A stretch of DNA of 64,000 bases from Kumtagia ephedrae (GCF_003012745.1 NZ_PXYK01000001.1:62001-126000); one strand, 5' to 3'. Numbered from the stretch's first letter, positions 11,292 through 20,731 are shown. The notes: generated from the sequence alone by a model not told the origin. Translations and numbers: made by a program.

Positions 11292-11426
11292 CGCATTCCC
11301 TTTCAAAACGATACGCCCGCAGCCTCACGCTCCGAGCGAAGGAAACGCGCCCTCCTCTGGCCCCCTTTTTCGGGACCTGACAGGGTCTCCCACGCACGCT
11401 TTGCGGAAAGACCCACGGGACACGTC

Positions 11427-11455
11427 AAACAAAAGACCGCGCATTGCTGCGCGGT
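11427..11455 (-). terminator. Rho-independent terminator after the small membrane protein gene
   Basis: ACCGCGCA (11436-11443) pairs with TGCGCGGT (11448-11455). On the minus strand the hairpin is followed by CTTTTGTTTG. It lies 50 nt past the stop at 11506 and separates that gene from the rpsD leader. Confidence 0.7.
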
Positions 11456-11505
11456 TCGGTGGGCTACTACGGCATCCGACCCGGTCTGTCAACAAAATCG
11501 CAGTT

Positions 11506-11895
11506 TCACCACAATCCGAAGCCGAAACCGGCGAGATAGACACCGATCAGGATCGAAACCAGCCCGCCGCCGACATACCAGGACGGCTTGTTGAAGGTAT
11601 CCAGCATGCCCTCGACCGCCTCGTCCGGCAGCAGCAGATAGCACAGCGCCTCGATCACCGCGACCCAGCCGAGCAGCGAAATGATCGCCGCCGGCAAGGG
11701 CGACCAGGCGGTATGGCCGACGATCAGGAACAGCCCGCCGAGCAGCTCGATGAAGGACATGACGGCCCGAAGCAGCCGCTCGCGCACGAATGCGCCGAAG
11801 ACCGGAACGAAATAGCGCCGCCTGAGCATGATCGACGCGCCCATGGCGATCAGCGCGATGCCGAAGACTTTCGAAAGATAGATCGTCAGTTCCAT
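11506..11895 (-). CDS. Small four-helix integral membrane protein, function unknown
   Basis: The 129-residue product consists of about four hydrophobic helices (near residues 5-24, 40-58, 65-88 and 104-127) joined by short charged loops. I do not recognise a family with confidence; size and layout resemble DoxX-like or other four-helix membrane proteins. The frame is open 29 residues further upstream, but GGGAGCAGG stands directly before MELTIYLSKV, which fixes the start at 11895. A terminator follows at 11427, so it appears monocistronic. Confidence 0.65.
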   Translation of the reverse strand: MELTIYLSKVFGIALIAMGASIMLRRRYFVPVFGAFVRERLLRAVMSFIELLGGLFLIVGHTAWSPLPAAIISLLGWVAVIEALCYLLLPDEAVEGMLDTFNKPSWYVGGGLVSILIGVYLAGFGFGLW

Positions 11896-12053
11896 GGCCT
11901 GCTCCCGATGCTCCCTGCCGGGTGCTGGCCAAGCAACGCCGGCAGGCGTTTCGTTCTGGACGCAATCGCTTCCAAAACTCAACCGTACCGCGAATGTTCC
12001 CGGCGGTTGCAGTCATCTCGCATCGGAAGGCCCCACGCCGTTCCCGTGACCGC

Positions 12054-12464
12054 TCACGCTCCGGTATCGAACGCCGAGCGCGCCATCCGCATCGCGTCGC
12101 GGTTGCGCGCCGCCCATACGCCCAGCGCATCGATCGGCACGGCGATCGAATGACCGAGCTCGGTCAGCGCATATTCGACCTCCGGCGGGGTGGTCGGCCG
12201 CACGGTGCGGCTCACCAGGCCGTCGCGCTCGAGCGAGCGCAGCGTCACCGTCAGCATGCGCTGCGAGATGCCTTCGATGGCGCGCTTGAGCGCATTGAAG
12301 CGCATCGGCCCGGGCTGGAGGTTGAAGATGACGAGGATGCTCCAGGTGTCGCCGACACGGTCGAGCACCTCGCGGATCGGGCAGCCGCCGCGCTCGTCCT
12401 GGGCGAAGCCGGGGCTGGCCTGCAGAAGCGGCGCCGCCGCCGTCGTTCCGGTTCTGGCATTCAT
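12054..12464 (-). CDS. HxlR-family winged-helix regulator
   Basis: The 136-residue protein matches the HxlR family: GCPIREVLDRVGDTWSILVI at the N-terminus, where a conserved cysteine precedes the first helix, then RFNALKRAIEGISQRMLTVTLRSLERDGL as recognition helix and wing. Members often sense electrophiles or quinones through that cysteine and control a divergent oxidoreductase gene, as here (12610). GAGGGA upstream of MNARTG supports this start over an in-frame ATG twelve codons earlier. Confidence 0.88.
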   Translation of the reverse strand: MNARTGTTAAAPLLQASPGFAQDERGGCPIREVLDRVGDTWSILVIFNLQPGPMRFNALKRAIEGISQRMLTVTLRSLERDGLVSRTVRPTTPPEVEYALTELGHSIAVPIDALGVWAARNRDAMRMARSAFDTGA

Positions 12465-12534
12465 CGCAGTTCCCTCGCGGTAACCTCGGCACGGATTCAT
12501 GCGTTCTTACGCGGCAGACCGCAATCCCTTATCT

Positions 12535-12551
12535 GGTTACCGGTGATAACC
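12535..12551. promoter_or_regulatory. Candidate HxlR operator
   Basis: GGTTA and TAACC flank a 7-nt spacer (12535-12551) in the 145-bp gap between the divergent hxlR-type gene and the oxidoreductase gene. A further GGTAACC-like half-site lies near 12478-12485. Position and symmetry suggest a shared operator. Confidence 0.35.
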
Positions 12552-12609
12552 TGATTACACAAGATGCTCGACCATCCGAGAGGCCGGCCGGGCGATGAAA
12601 GGATCTGTC

Positions 12610-13248
12610 ATGAAGATTGCCCTCATCGGCGCCTCCGGTTTCGTCGGCGGCGCGCTGCTCAAGGAGGCGGTCCGCCGCGGCCATTCCGTCACCGCGCTGG
12701 TGCGCAACCCCGACAAGGTGGAGAAGGCGGCCGGCGTGACCGCGGCCAAGGCCGACGTCTTCGACGCCGCCGCGCTCGCCGATGCGCTCGCCGGTCACGA
12801 CGTCGTCGTCTCCGCCTTCAACGGCGGCTGGGGCGACCCCGACATCTACGACAAGCACCGCAAGGGCTCGGCGGCGATCGCGGCGGCGGCGAAGACGGCC
12901 GGCCTGCGGCTGATCGCAGTCGGCGGCGCCGGCAGCCTCCATGCACCCGACGGCAGCCAGTTCGTCGATTCGCCGGAATTCCCCGCCGAATGGAAGCAGG
13001 GCGCGCTGGCGGCTCGCGATTCCCTGAACGACCTGAAAAAGGACGGCGGCCTCGACTGGACCTTCGTGTCGCCGCCCTTCCAGCTCGCGCCGGGCGAGCG
13101 CACCGGCAAATACCGGGTCGGCGGCGACAATCCGGTGTTCGACGACAAGGGCCAGAGCGCGATTTCGGTAGAGGATCTCGCGGTCGCCATTCTCAACGAG
13201 GCGGAAAAGCCGGCACACCGGCGCCAGCGCTTCACCGTGGCGTATTAG
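12610..13248 (+). CDS. NAD(P)-binding oxidoreductase (atypical SDR/NmrA-like)
   Basis: The 212-residue protein is a Rossmann protein with the nucleotide motif GASGFVG near the N-terminus and the strand LRLIAVGGAGSL in the middle. It resembles atypical short-chain reductases such as YesF/NmrA-like NAD(P)H-binding proteins and lacks a clear YxxxK pair. AAAGGA 7 nt before MKIALIG favours 12610 over the ATG at 12595. It is divergent from an HxlR regulator, which probably controls it. The substrate is unknown. Confidence 0.83.
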   Translation: MKIALIGASGFVGGALLKEAVRRGHSVTALVRNPDKVEKAAGVTAAKADVFDAAALADALAGHDVVVSAFNGGWGDPDIYDKHRKGSAAIAAAAKTAGLRLIAVGGAGSLHAPDGSQFVDSPEFPAEWKQGALAARDSLNDLKKDGGLDWTFVSPPFQLAPGERTGKYRVGGDNPVFDDKGQSAISVEDLAVAILNEAEKPAHRRQRFTVAY

Positions 13249-13389
13249 GGCATCGCCTCCCCTTGGTACCGCGACCCAATGGCGGGATGGGGTCGGAATG
13301 CCCGGCCTTCTTCATCGGTAGAAGGGATCGTGAAACATCCGGACGAAGATAGCGAGCCAGCCGGCGGTCCGAACGGCTGCCGCTATCGC

Positions 13390-13421
13390 GAAGCGCCCTC
13401 GTTCGATGGACGAGGCGCTTC
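13390..13421. terminator. Hairpin between convergent genes
   Basis: GAAGCGCC (13390-13397) pairs with GGCGCTTC (13414-13421), with a further TCGT/ACGA pairing inside. It lies between the oxidoreductase gene (stop 13248) and the convergent DUF3008 gene (stop 13432). There is no U-tract on either strand, so a role in bidirectional termination is tentative. Confidence 0.4.
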
Positions 13422-13431
13422 TCCGTCGTCC

Positions 13432-13623
13432 TCAGTCCTTGGACTTCTTCTTCTCGGGCAGGCCCTTGCGCTTGGTTTCGGCAAAATCCTCGAGCTGCTT
13501 TTCGCTCATCGATTCGTACATTCCCTTCGATGCGCCCTTGAGCTCGCTTTTCCTGGTATCGCCGCGCTTGGCCGACAAGGCGGCGCCGGCGGCCTTCTGC
13601 TGGGCTTTCGATTTGGCGGGCAT
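13432..13623 (-). CDS. DUF3008 family small basic protein
   Basis: The 63-residue lysine-rich protein (MPAKSKAQQKAAGAALSAKR and onward) matches the short DUF3008 family common in Alphaproteobacteria. It has no hydrophobic segment and ends in a lysine cluster (PEKKKSKD). AAGGAG 8 nt before this ATG is an excellent ribosome-binding site and overrules longer in-frame starts up to 13761. No function is established. Confidence 0.8.
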   Translation of the reverse strand: MPAKSKAQQKAAGAALSAKRGDTRKSELKGASKGMYESMSEKQLEDFAETKRKGLPEKKKSKD

Positions 13624-13827
13624 GGCAATGCTCCTTGCGTCGTTGCTGCTGCGACAACGCATGCTCGCGCAAGGGGTTCCGCTCGAACAACGCCATACAG
13701 CACCCAACATGTTGTAATCATTGTATTTACGGGATCTATAATCTGCGGTTTTTCTTGACAAGAGGCATCACCTTTCTATCCTTGAAGGAAGTCCGCGACC
13801 GCGGACGGCCCTACGAGGATGACCCAC

Positions 13828-14172
13828 ATGCCCGCTTGCCGCAGCCTTGTCCCGCTCGCCGCAGTGGCGTTTGCAGCGCTCGGCGCTCACGTTGCGCCGG
13901 CCCTGGCCGAGCAGTCCTTCACCCTGACGATCCAGGATCATCGCTTCTCGCCGGCGGCGCTGACGGTGCCGGCCGGCGAAAAATTCGCGCTGGTCGTGAT
14001 CAATGCCGACCCGACGGCGGAAGAGTTCGAAAGCAACGATTTCCATGTCGAGAAGGTGATCGGCGGCGGCAAGCGGATGACCTTCCATGTCGGCCCGCTG
14101 GCCGCCGGCGAATACGGCTTCTTCGGCGAGCGGCACATGGATTCGGCGCTCGGCAGGCTGTTCGCGGAGTAG
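13828..14172 (+). CDS. Periplasmic cupredoxin-like protein of an iron uptake pair
   Basis: The 114-residue precursor has a signal peptide ending near ALAEQS, then a single cupredoxin-type beta-sandwich (LTVPAGEKFALVVINAD through FHVGPLAAGEYGFFGE). The mature part has no cysteine, so a blue-copper type 1 site is unlikely; His and Met residues could still bind metal. It immediately precedes an FTR1 permease, the arrangement of ferrous uptake systems where a cupredoxin accompanies FtrC. GAGGATGACCCAC before this ATG favours 13828 over 13819. Confidence 0.8.
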   Translation: MPACRSLVPLAAVAFAALGAHVAPALAEQSFTLTIQDHRFSPAALTVPAGEKFALVVINADPTAEEFESNDFHVEKVIGGGKRMTFHVGPLAAGEYGFFGERHMDSALGRLFAE

Positions 14173-14176
14173 GACG

Positions 14177-15001
14177 GTGCTTTCCACCTTCGTCATCGTC
14201 TTTCGCGAGACGCTGGAGGCGGCGCTGATCGTCGCCATCGTGCTGGCGGCCAGCAAGGGCATTGCCGCGCGCGGCGGCTGGGTGACGGCGGGCGTGGCCG
14301 CCGGGCTCGCCGGCGCCGGCCTCGTCGCGCTCTTCGCCGACGGCTTGGCGAACCTGTTCGAGGGCAACGGCACGGAAATCTTCAATGCCGTGGTGCTGCT
14401 GCTCGCCGTCGCCATGCTGGCCTGGCACCAGATCTGCATGAGCGGCCACGCGCGGGAACTGGTCGATACGAGCCGAACCGTCGGCCGGGCGGTGAAGGAA
14501 GGCGCGAAGCCGCTTTCGGCGCTGGCCGCCATCTGTGCCGTCGCGGTACTGCGCGAAGGTTCGGAAACGGTGCTGTTCCTCTACGGCCTCGCCGTCGACG
14601 GCGAGATGACGGTCGCCTCCATGCTGCAGGGCGGGTTGCTGGGCGTCGCCGCAGCCGCGATCGTCGGCGCGCTGTTCTATGCCGGGCTGCTCAGCGTGCC
14701 GCTGAAACACATCTTCCGCGTCACCGGCATCATCATCGTCCTGCTCGCCGCCGGGCTCGCGGCGCAGGCGGCGGCGTTCCTGGTGCAGGCGGGCTGGCTG
14801 CCGGCGCTCGGCTACGACATCTGGAACACGTCGAAGATCCTGCCGCAGACAGATGCCCTCGGCTTCCTGCTGCACATCCTCGTCGGCTATGTCGCCCGGC
14901 CGGAGGGCATCCAGATCGTGTTCTACCTGGCGACGGTCGCGGCAATCGTCGGCGCCTCGGTGGCAGTCAGGCGAGCCGGAGAGCGGCCTAGGGCTGCGTG
15001 A
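14177..15001 (+). CDS. FTR1-family iron permease (EfeU/FtrC-like)
   Basis: The 274-residue membrane protein has about seven hydrophobic segments and the two iron-channel motifs of the family, RETLE (residues 10-14, helix 1) and REGSE (126-130, helix 4). FTR1 permeases move iron after ferrous oxidation. The start is a GTG four bases after the upstream stop, with GGAG in the preceding stop region. The cupredoxin gene is directly upstream. Neither a P19 nor a ferredoxin partner gene of full ftrABCD systems is present. The 3' end overlaps the convergent murI gene by 14 bp. Confidence 0.88.
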   Translation: MLSTFVIVFRETLEAALIVAIVLAASKGIAARGGWVTAGVAAGLAGAGLVALFADGLANLFEGNGTEIFNAVVLLLAVAMLAWHQICMSGHARELVDTSRTVGRAVKEGAKPLSALAAICAVAVLREGSETVLFLYGLAVDGEMTVASMLQGGLLGVAAAAIVGALFYAGLLSVPLKHIFRVTGIIIVLLAAGLAAQAAAFLVQAGWLPALGYDIWNTSKILPQTDALGFLLHILVGYVARPEGIQIVFYLATVAAIVGASVAVRRAGERPRAA

Positions 15002-15794
15002 GGCTGAGCCCAAACCCCTGTATCAGCCGGCGGATGGCGAAATCCGCCTTGCCCGAGGTGAAGACGGCGATGTCGCGCAGGTCGGCGGCGCGGTCACCGG
15101 CCGGAGCTTCTCCCCTGCCGTCGAGCAGCGACAGCGTGCGTCGCGCGATCGCCTCGGCGGGGTCCAGCCAGTCGACCGGCCATGGTGCCATCTTGCGCAT
15201 GCGGTTGACCAGGAAGGGATAATGGGTGCAGGCGAGCACGACGATGTCGGTGCGTTTGCCGTCGCGCTCGACGAAGCAGGGCGCGATCTCGGCGCTCACC
15301 TCCTCCTCGTCGACGAAGCCGTCGCGCATGTAGATCTCGGCGAGCCGGGCGAGTTTTGTGCTGCCGACCAGCCTGACATGGCATTTCTGCGCCCATTGGG
15401 CGATCAGGTCGCGCGTGTACTGCCGCTTGACCGTGCCGGGCGTCGCCAGCACCGAGACCAGGCCGGAACGGGTGCGCTCGGCCGCCGGCTTGATCGCCGG
15501 AACCGTGCCGACGAAGGGCGTGCCGGGATAGGCGGCGCGCAGGCTGGCCAGCGACAGGGTCGAGGCGGTGTTGCAGGGAATGACGGCGATCTCGGGCCGG
15601 TAGCGGTCGAGCAGCGTGCCGAACAGGTCGACGATGCGCCGGTCCAGCGCCTCTTCCTCCCAGTCACCGTAGGGAAAGGCGGCGTCGTCGGCGACATAGA
15701 CGAAGCGCCGGTCGGGCATCAGCACGCGCGCCTCGCGCAGCACGGTCAGCCCGCCTATGCCCGAATCGAACATCAGCACCGGGCGTTCAGCCAT
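14988..15794 (-). CDS. murI: Glutamate racemase
   Basis: MurI makes D-glutamate for peptidoglycan. The 268-residue protein shows the paired catalytic cysteines of the family: Cys74 in VIPCNTAST and Cys189 in VLACTHYPF. The N-terminal [12 protein letters not shown] is also typical. Upstream in-frame sequence to 16154 lies antisense or out of frame with trmJ and is not part of the protein. The start overlaps the 3' end of the trmJ-like gene by 8 nt, so the two are coupled. The 3' end overlaps the convergent FTR1 gene. Confidence 0.95.
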   Translation of the reverse strand: MAERPVLMFDSGIGGLTVLREARVLMPDRRFVYVADDAAFPYGDWEEEALDRRIVDLFGTLLDRYRPEIAVIPCNTASTLSLASLRAAYPGTPFVGTVPAIKPAAERTRSGLVSVLATPGTVKRQYTRDLIAQWAQKCHVRLVGSTKLARLAEIYMRDGFVDEEEVSAEIAPCFVERDGKRTDIVVLACTHYPFLVNRMRKMAPWPVDWLDPAEAIARRTLSLLDGRGEAPAGDRAADLRDIAVFTSGKADFAIRRLIQGFGLSLTQP

Positions 15795-16644
15795 CCTTCT
15801 CCCCCTTCGCCTGATCCGGCGCGCCGGGCTGGTGGGCCAGCCGGTCGGCCGCCGCCTTGCGCTCGGGATAGCCGGCGCCGCGCGGCTCCCTCGGCGAAAA
15901 ATAGTCGAGCGACGCGACGATGCCGCGCAAAACCTTAATCTCGCCGCTGGAAAAGGCCGGCCGGGTGAGCACGGCGCGCAGCTTGTCGACCATCTTGGGC
16001 TTTTTCGAGGGCGGGCGGAAATAGCCGCGGCTCTCCAGCGCCTCCTCCAGGTGGCCGAACAGGCCAAAAAGCTCATCCTTCGGCGCCGGCACCATTTCCG
16101 GCCCTGAAAAAGGCGTGTCGGTCTCGTGCTCCAACCCGGCCTTGCGCCATTCATAGGCCATCAGCAGCACCGCCTGCGCGACGTTGAGCGAGGCATAAGC
16201 GGGATCGACCGGGAAGGTCACGATCTCGTCGGCCAGGCTGATCTCGTCATTGTCGAGGCCGAATCTTTCCCGCCCGAACAGAATGCCGGTGCGCGCGCCC
16301 GACGCCTCCTTTTCCCGCAGCATGCGCGCCGCTTCGACCGGACCGGCCACCCGCTTGAAACCGTCGCGTTCGCGCGCCGTGGTGGCGAAGACGAAGGAGA
16401 GGTCGGCAGTGGCGGCGCGAAGATCATCGAACACGGCGGCCGCCTCGACCACATGGGTGGCGCGGCTGGCGGCGGCGGTGGCCTTGTCGTTCGGCCAGCC
16501 GTCGCGGGGTGCCACCAGCCTGAGCTCCGACAGGCCGAAATTCGCCATGGCGCGCGCCACCATGCCGATGTTCTCGCCCATCTGCGGGGCGACGAGGACG
16601 ATCACGGGGCCGCCGGCCGGCGACTGCCTGGATGGTTCTGCCAT
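15787..16644 (-). CDS. trmJ: TrmJ-type tRNA/rRNA 2'-O-methyltransferase
   Basis: The 285-residue protein has the SPOUT fold of the TrmH/TrmJ group. Conserved blocks are [20 protein letters not shown] near the N-terminus, [15 protein letters not shown] in the middle, and [22 protein letters not shown] forming the knotted SAM site. TrmJ methylates position 32 of some tRNAs. It is translationally coupled to murI. The exact target (tRNA or rRNA) is inferred. Confidence 0.88.
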   Translation of the reverse strand: MAEPSRQSPAGGPVIVLVAPQMGENIGMVARAMANFGLSELRLVAPRDGWPNDKATAAASRATHVVEAAAVFDDLRAATADLSFVFATTARERDGFKRVAGPVEAARMLREKEASGARTGILFGRERFGLDNDEISLADEIVTFPVDPAYASLNVAQAVLLMAYEWRKAGLEHETDTPFSGPEMVPAPKDELFGLFGHLEEALESRGYFRPPSKKPKMVDKLRAVLTRPAFSSGEIKVLRGIVASLDYFSPREPRGAGYPERKAAADRLAHQPGAPDQAKGEKDG

Positions 16645-16874
16645 GGTGTCGTCACCACTCCTTTCACCGCCCTCCTCGCATATCCGCCCGAAAACTCAAG
16701 CCGCCTGTGCCGGCCGATGTCCGGGAAGCGGAAGAAGCCGGCGGACGGTGCCCACGAAGCGGCGCTCGCGGCGCGGCAGACCGTTTGCGCACCCCTGCCC
16801 GCTTTGCTATAGGCGCCATACTTCCGATCGCGACCCCGCGGGACCGTTGTCCCTTTCCCAACACGAGGCTTTTC

Positions 16875-18086
16875 ATGGCGAAGATCAAGGTGGCAAACCC
16901 CGTCGTCGAGCTCGACGGCGACGAGATGACCCGCATCATCTGGCAGTTCATCAAGGACAAGCTGATCCACCCCTATCTCGACCTCAAGCTCGATTATTAC
17001 GACCTCGGCGTCGAGCATCGCGACGCCACCAACGACCAGGTGACCGTCGACGCAGCCAACGCCATCAAGAAGCACGGCGTCGGCGTCAAATGCGCCACCA
17101 TCACGCCCGACGAGGCGCGCGTGGAAGAGTTCAAGCTGAAGAAGATGTGGAAGAGCCCCAACGGCACCATCCGCAACATCCTCGGCGGCGTCATCTTCCG
17201 CGAGCCGATCATCATGAAGAACGTGCCGCGGCTGGTGCCGGGCTGGACCAAGCCGATCATCGTCGGCCGCCACGCCTTCGGCGACCAGTACAAGGCCACC
17301 GACTTCCTCTTCCCGGGCAAGGGCAAGCTGTCGATAAAATTCGTCGGCGAGGATGGAAAAGTGATCGAGCACGACGTGTTCGACGCGCCGTCCTCCGGCG
17401 TGGCGATGGCCATGTACAACCTCGACGAATCGATCCGCGAATTCGCGCGCGCCTCCCTCAACTACGGCCTGCTGCGCGGCTATCCGGTCTACCTGTCGAC
17501 CAAGAACACGATCCTGAAGGCCTATGACGGCCGCTTCAAGGACATCTTCCAGGAGGTCTACGAGCAGGAGTTCGAGGCCGCCTTCAAGGAAAAGAAGATC
17601 TGGTACGAGCACCGGCTGATCGACGACATGGTCGCCTCCAGCCTGAAATGGTCGGGCGGCTATGTGTGGGCCTGCAAGAACTATGACGGCGACGTGCAGT
17701 CCGACACGGTGGCGCAGGGTTTCGGCTCGCTCGGCCTGATGACCTCGGTGCTGATGACGCCGGACGGCAGGACCGTGGAAGCCGAGGCCGCGCACGGCAC
17801 CGTGACCCGCCACTACCGCCAGCACCAGAAGGGCGAGGAGACCTCGACCAACTCGATCGCCTCGATCTTCGCCTGGACCCGCGGCCTGGCGCACCGCGCC
17901 AAGCTCGACGACAATGCCGAGCTGAAGCGCTTCGCCGACACGCTGGAAAAGGTCTGCGTGCAGACCGTCGAGAGCGGCTACATGACCAAGGACCTGTCGC
18001 TGCTGATCGGCCCCGACCAGCCGTGGCTCTCCACCACGGGCTTCCTCGACAAGATCGACGAAAATCTGCAGAAGGCGATGGGGTGA
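16875..18086 (+). CDS. icd: NADP-dependent isocitrate dehydrogenase
   Basis: The 403-residue enzyme oxidises isocitrate to 2-oxoglutarate in the TCA cycle. It is the dimeric, eukaryote-like type 2 form: [23 protein letters not shown] at the start is characteristic, as are [21 protein letters not shown] and [23 protein letters not shown] lies 7 nt before the ATG. Earlier in-frame ATGs (from 16632) fall in the trmJ promoter region. It appears monocistronic. Confidence 0.96.
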   Translation: MAKIKVANPVVELDGDEMTRIIWQFIKDKLIHPYLDLKLDYYDLGVEHRDATNDQVTVDAANAIKKHGVGVKCATITPDEARVEEFKLKKMWKSPNGTIRNILGGVIFREPIIMKNVPRLVPGWTKPIIVGRHAFGDQYKATDFLFPGKGKLSIKFVGEDGKVIEHDVFDAPSSGVAMAMYNLDESIREFARASLNYGLLRGYPVYLSTKNTILKAYDGRFKDIFQEVYEQEFEAAFKEKKIWYEHRLIDDMVASSLKWSGGYVWACKNYDGDVQSDTVAQGFGSLGLMTSVLMTPDGRTVEAEAAHGTVTRHYRQHQKGEETSTNSIASIFAWTRGLAHRAKLDDNAELKRFADTLEKVCVQTVESGYMTKDLSLLIGPDQPWLSTTGFLDKIDENLQKAMG

Positions 18087-18186
18087 CGAGCCCATCCGCG
18101 CTGTTGCCTTCGTTGCGCCGCCGGCGCGGCGAAGGTCAGACGGCGCGCGGACGGTACAACACGGCAGGCATCAGGTTCCGCGCGCC

Positions 18187-18825
18187 ATGAGCAAGCCAAT
18201 CCTCTACGGCGCCGACTACAGCGTCTATGTGCGCATCGTGCGGCTGGCGCTCGCCGAAAAGCAAGTCGACTACGAGCTTGTGCCGGTGGACGTGTTCGCC
18301 ACGGGCGGGCCGCCGGAATGGTACGGGCGGCACCAGCCCTTCGGGCGCATCCCGGCGTTCGAGCATGGCGGCTTCGCGCTTTACGAAACCAGCGCGATCA
18401 GCCGCTATGTCGACGAGGCTTTTGCCGGCCCGGCGCTGCAGCCGGCCGATGCCAAGCTCCGGGCCACGATGAACCAGGTCGTCGGCATCGTCGATGCCTA
18501 CGCCTACCGCACCCTGGTCTGGAACATCTATGTCGAGACCGTGTCCAAGCCTGCGCAGGGCGCGCGGACCGACGAAGCGCTGGTCGCCAGCGCGCTGCCG
18601 GTCGCCCTCACCTGCCTGGCCGAGTTGGCGCGGCTGAAGCGCGACGGCGACTGGTTTCTGGGCGACACGCTTTCTCTCGCCGACCTGCATCTCGCGCCGG
18701 TGTTCGGCTATTTCACCAAAGCGGCGGCGGCGCAGGCGCTGCTTGCCGGCCATCCGGCGCTCACCGCGTGGTGGGAGCGCATGCGGCAGCGCCCGAGCTA
18801 TTGCGGGACCGAGCCGACGAGCTGA
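18187..18825 (+). CDS. Glutathione S-transferase family protein
   Basis: The 212-residue protein has an N-terminal thioredoxin-like domain (PILYGADYSVYVRIVRLALAEK, then PAFEHGGFALYETSAISRYV with the Glu-Thr-Ser glutathione contact) and an all-helical C-terminal domain with GDTLSLADLHLAPVF. The position of the catalytic Ser/Tyr is uncertain. GSTs conjugate or reduce electrophiles with glutathione; the substrate is unknown. It seems to stand alone after icd. Confidence 0.88.
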   Translation: MSKPILYGADYSVYVRIVRLALAEKQVDYELVPVDVFATGGPPEWYGRHQPFGRIPAFEHGGFALYETSAISRYVDEAFAGPALQPADAKLRATMNQVVGIVDAYAYRTLVWNIYVETVSKPAQGARTDEALVASALPVALTCLAELARLKRDGDWFLGDTLSLADLHLAPVFGYFTKAAAAQALLAGHPALTAWWERMRQRPSYCGTEPTS

Positions 18826-18925
18826 CCGGTGAGGCGCTCCGATACGGCGGGTGCTGAACTCTGGCCGTAACGCTGTCGCCGAGCGTTGGCGTGCTGCCGC
18901 CCCCTCTCCGTCTCGCCCTGCGGGC

Positions 18926-18956
18926 TCGCCACCGCTCCCCCACTTCGTGGTGGCGA
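18926..18956. repeat. GC-rich intergenic hairpin
   Basis: TCGCCACC (18926-18933) pairs with GGTGGCGA (18949-18956). It lies in the gap between the GST gene and the convergent ssuA gene (stop 18994). It could be an intergenic repeat or a weak bidirectional terminator without a U-tract. No gene is seen in 18826-18993. Confidence 0.35.
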
Positions 18957-18993
18957 GGAACCCGGACTGGAGAAGCGCCAGCAGGAACCAATT

Positions 18994-19989
18994 TCACACC
19001 GCGGCGACGTGCTTCGCCACCTCGATCTTCTCCGGCAAAACCGTGCGCTCGCTCAGCCAGTCGGCGGCCCTCTGGAACTTTTCCAGGAACGCCTCGTCGG
19101 TCACCGCATAGGGCGTGTATTTCCGCTTCAGCGTAATGAAGTGGTCGCGGACCGCCTGCGGATAGTTCAGGCCCTTGTAGGCGATCTCCTCGGCCTCGAC
19201 ATTGTTGGCGCTCGCCCATTCGGCCTCGGCGACGATGGCGGCGTTGAAGGCGCGCACGAGGTCGGGATTGTCGGCGACGAAGTCGCGGCGGGTCAGATAG
19301 GTGTTGAAGTCGATCTGGAACGGCAGGTCGCGCTCTTCGAGAAACACGTCCTGCGCATCGTATTCGACGCGCGCGATGTCGACGCCGGGGCTCCACATCG
19401 ACCAGGCGTCGACCTTGCCCGCCGCCAGCGCCGGCGCGGCGTCAGGCGGGTTGAGGTAAACGAAGTTGACCTGCGAGCGGTCGATATTGTGCTTCTCCAG
19501 CGCGGCGACCACCAGGAACTCGCCGAGGCCCGAGCGATTGACCGCCACCGACTTGCCGACGAGATCCTCGACGGTGGCGATGCCGGAGCTCTTCCTGGCG
19601 ATGATTGCAGTGGTGCGCGGCTCGTAGATGAAGAACTGGGTGAAGACGAGAGGCGATCCGGCCAGGATGGCGGCCAGCGCCGGCGTCGTGCTGCCGCCGA
19701 AGGCGTAGTCGGCGGTGCCGCCGGTGACCGCCTGCATGGTCGGCGCGTGGTTGGGGAACGGGCCTACCCACTCGACCTCGATGCCCTCGCCGGCGAGGCG
19801 CTTCTCGAGCTCGCCACGCTCCCTGGCGATGTAGGTCAGGCCGAAATAGCCCCAGGTCAGCCGCAGCGTGTCGGTCTTGCGACCGGAGGCGCGGGCTGGG
19901 GCACCCCCGGCCAGGCCGAGCGCGCCGAGCCCGGCAAGCGACGTGGCGAGGAAGGAGCGGCGGGACGGCTTGAGAAGGGAAGCGGACAT
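18994..19989 (-). CDS. ssuA: Sulfonate-type ABC transporter substrate-binding protein
   Basis: The 331-residue protein starts with a twin-arginine signal (SRRSFLATSLAGLGALGLAGG) and continues as a type 2 periplasmic binding protein of the SsuA/TauA/NMT1 group. TLRLTWGYFGLTYIARERG and the ligand-pocket region GTADYAFGGSTTP are seen. It delivers alkanesulfonates or similar sulfur compounds to the permease. It is the last gene of ssuDCBA, 28 nt after the ATPase gene. AAGGA upstream supports the ATG at 19989; a TTG at 19992 is also in frame. Confidence 0.87.
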   Translation of the reverse strand: MSASLLKPSRRSFLATSLAGLGALGLAGGAPARASGRKTDTLRLTWGYFGLTYIARERGELEKRLAGEGIEVEWVGPFPNHAPTMQAVTGGTADYAFGGSTTPALAAILAGSPLVFTQFFIYEPRTTAIIARKSSGIATVEDLVGKSVAVNRSGLGEFLVVAALEKHNIDRSQVNFVYLNPPDAAPALAAGKVDAWSMWSPGVDIARVEYDAQDVFLEERDLPFQIDFNTYLTRRDFVADNPDLVRAFNAAIVAEAEWASANNVEAEEIAYKGLNYPQAVRDHFITLKRKYTPYAVTDEAFLEKFQRAADWLSERTVLPEKIEVAKHVAAV

Positions 19990-20017
19990 CAAAATGTTTC
20001 CTTGATTGACGTGGCAG

Positions 20018-20731
20018 CTAGGCGGCTTCGCGCTCTGACCCGACGCCTAGCGCGCGCAGCAGATCGGCGCGCAGCACCGACGCGTCCTTTTCGGCGGAGG
20101 GCCGGTGCTCGTCCGCGATCACGCCCTTGCGCATGACCAGAATGCGGTCGGCGAGCCTGATCGCCTCGTCGACATCGTGCGTGACCAGCAGCGCACCGGG
20201 GTGGTGGCGGGCGACCAGGTCCTTGACGAGCCCGTGCATGCGGATGCGGGTCAGGGCGTCGAGCGCCGCGAAGGGCTCGTCGAGCAGCAGCAGCTTCGGC
20301 TCCTGCACCAGCGCCCGCGCCAGCGCCACGCGCTGCGCCTGGCCGCCCGACAGGTTGCGCGGCCAGTCGTCCAGCCGGTCGCCGAGGCCGACCTCGCCGA
20401 GGGCTGCGGCGGCCCGTTCCCGCGCATCGGCGGCGCGCAGGCCGAGCGTAACGTTGCGCCACAGCGTGTCCCACGGCAGCAGCCTGTGCTCCTGGAACAC
20501 AACGGCCGGGCGCCCGGGAACCTCGACGCTGCCGCCCTGGATCGGGTCGAGGCCGGCCAGAGCGCGCAGCAGCGTGGTCTTGCCGCAGCCGCTTTCGCCC
20601 AGCAGCGCCACGAACTCACCCTCGCCGATGCGCAGGTTCAGGCGGTCTATGACGATCCTGTCGCCATAGGCGCGACGCAGGTTGGAGACGACGACGGCAC
20701 TCTTGTGGAATGCGGAAGGCTGCCGGCTCAT
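20018..20731 (-). CDS. ssuB: Sulfonate-type ABC transporter ATP-binding protein
   Basis: The 237-residue ATPase has Walker A GESGCGKT (45-52), Q-loop FQEHRLLPW (79-87), signature LSGGQ (127-131), Walker B LLLLDE (147-152) and the H-loop TH in LLVTHDVDEA. The FQEHRLLPW stretch is typical of the nitrate/sulfonate/taurine subfamily. Its ATG overlaps the permease stop by 4 nt. A longer frame extending to 22258 is an out-of-frame shadow of the permease and monooxygenase genes. Confidence 0.92.
   Translation of the reverse strand: MSRQPSAFHKSAVVVSNLRRAYGDRIVIDRLNLRIGEGEFVALLGESGCGKTTLLRALAGLDPIQGGSVEVPGRPAVVFQEHRLLPWDTLWRNVTLGLRAADARERAAAALGEVGLGDRLDDWPRNLSGGQAQRVALARALVQEPKLLLLDEPFAALDALTRIRMHGLVKDLVARHHPGALLVTHDVDEAIRLADRILVMRKGVIADEHRPSAEKDASVLRADLLRALGVGSEREAA

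Noticed and set aside
8895-11594. 899-residue open frame on the plus strand
   Set aside because: It runs antisense through the phosphatase-family gene, ttcA and rpsD; composition is that of a shadow frame.
14087-14176. N-terminal extension of the FTR1 permease from an ATG at 14087
   Set aside because: That part overlaps the cupredoxin gene out of frame and is unlike FTR1 N-termini; the GTG at 14177 gives [14 protein letters not shown], the expected start.
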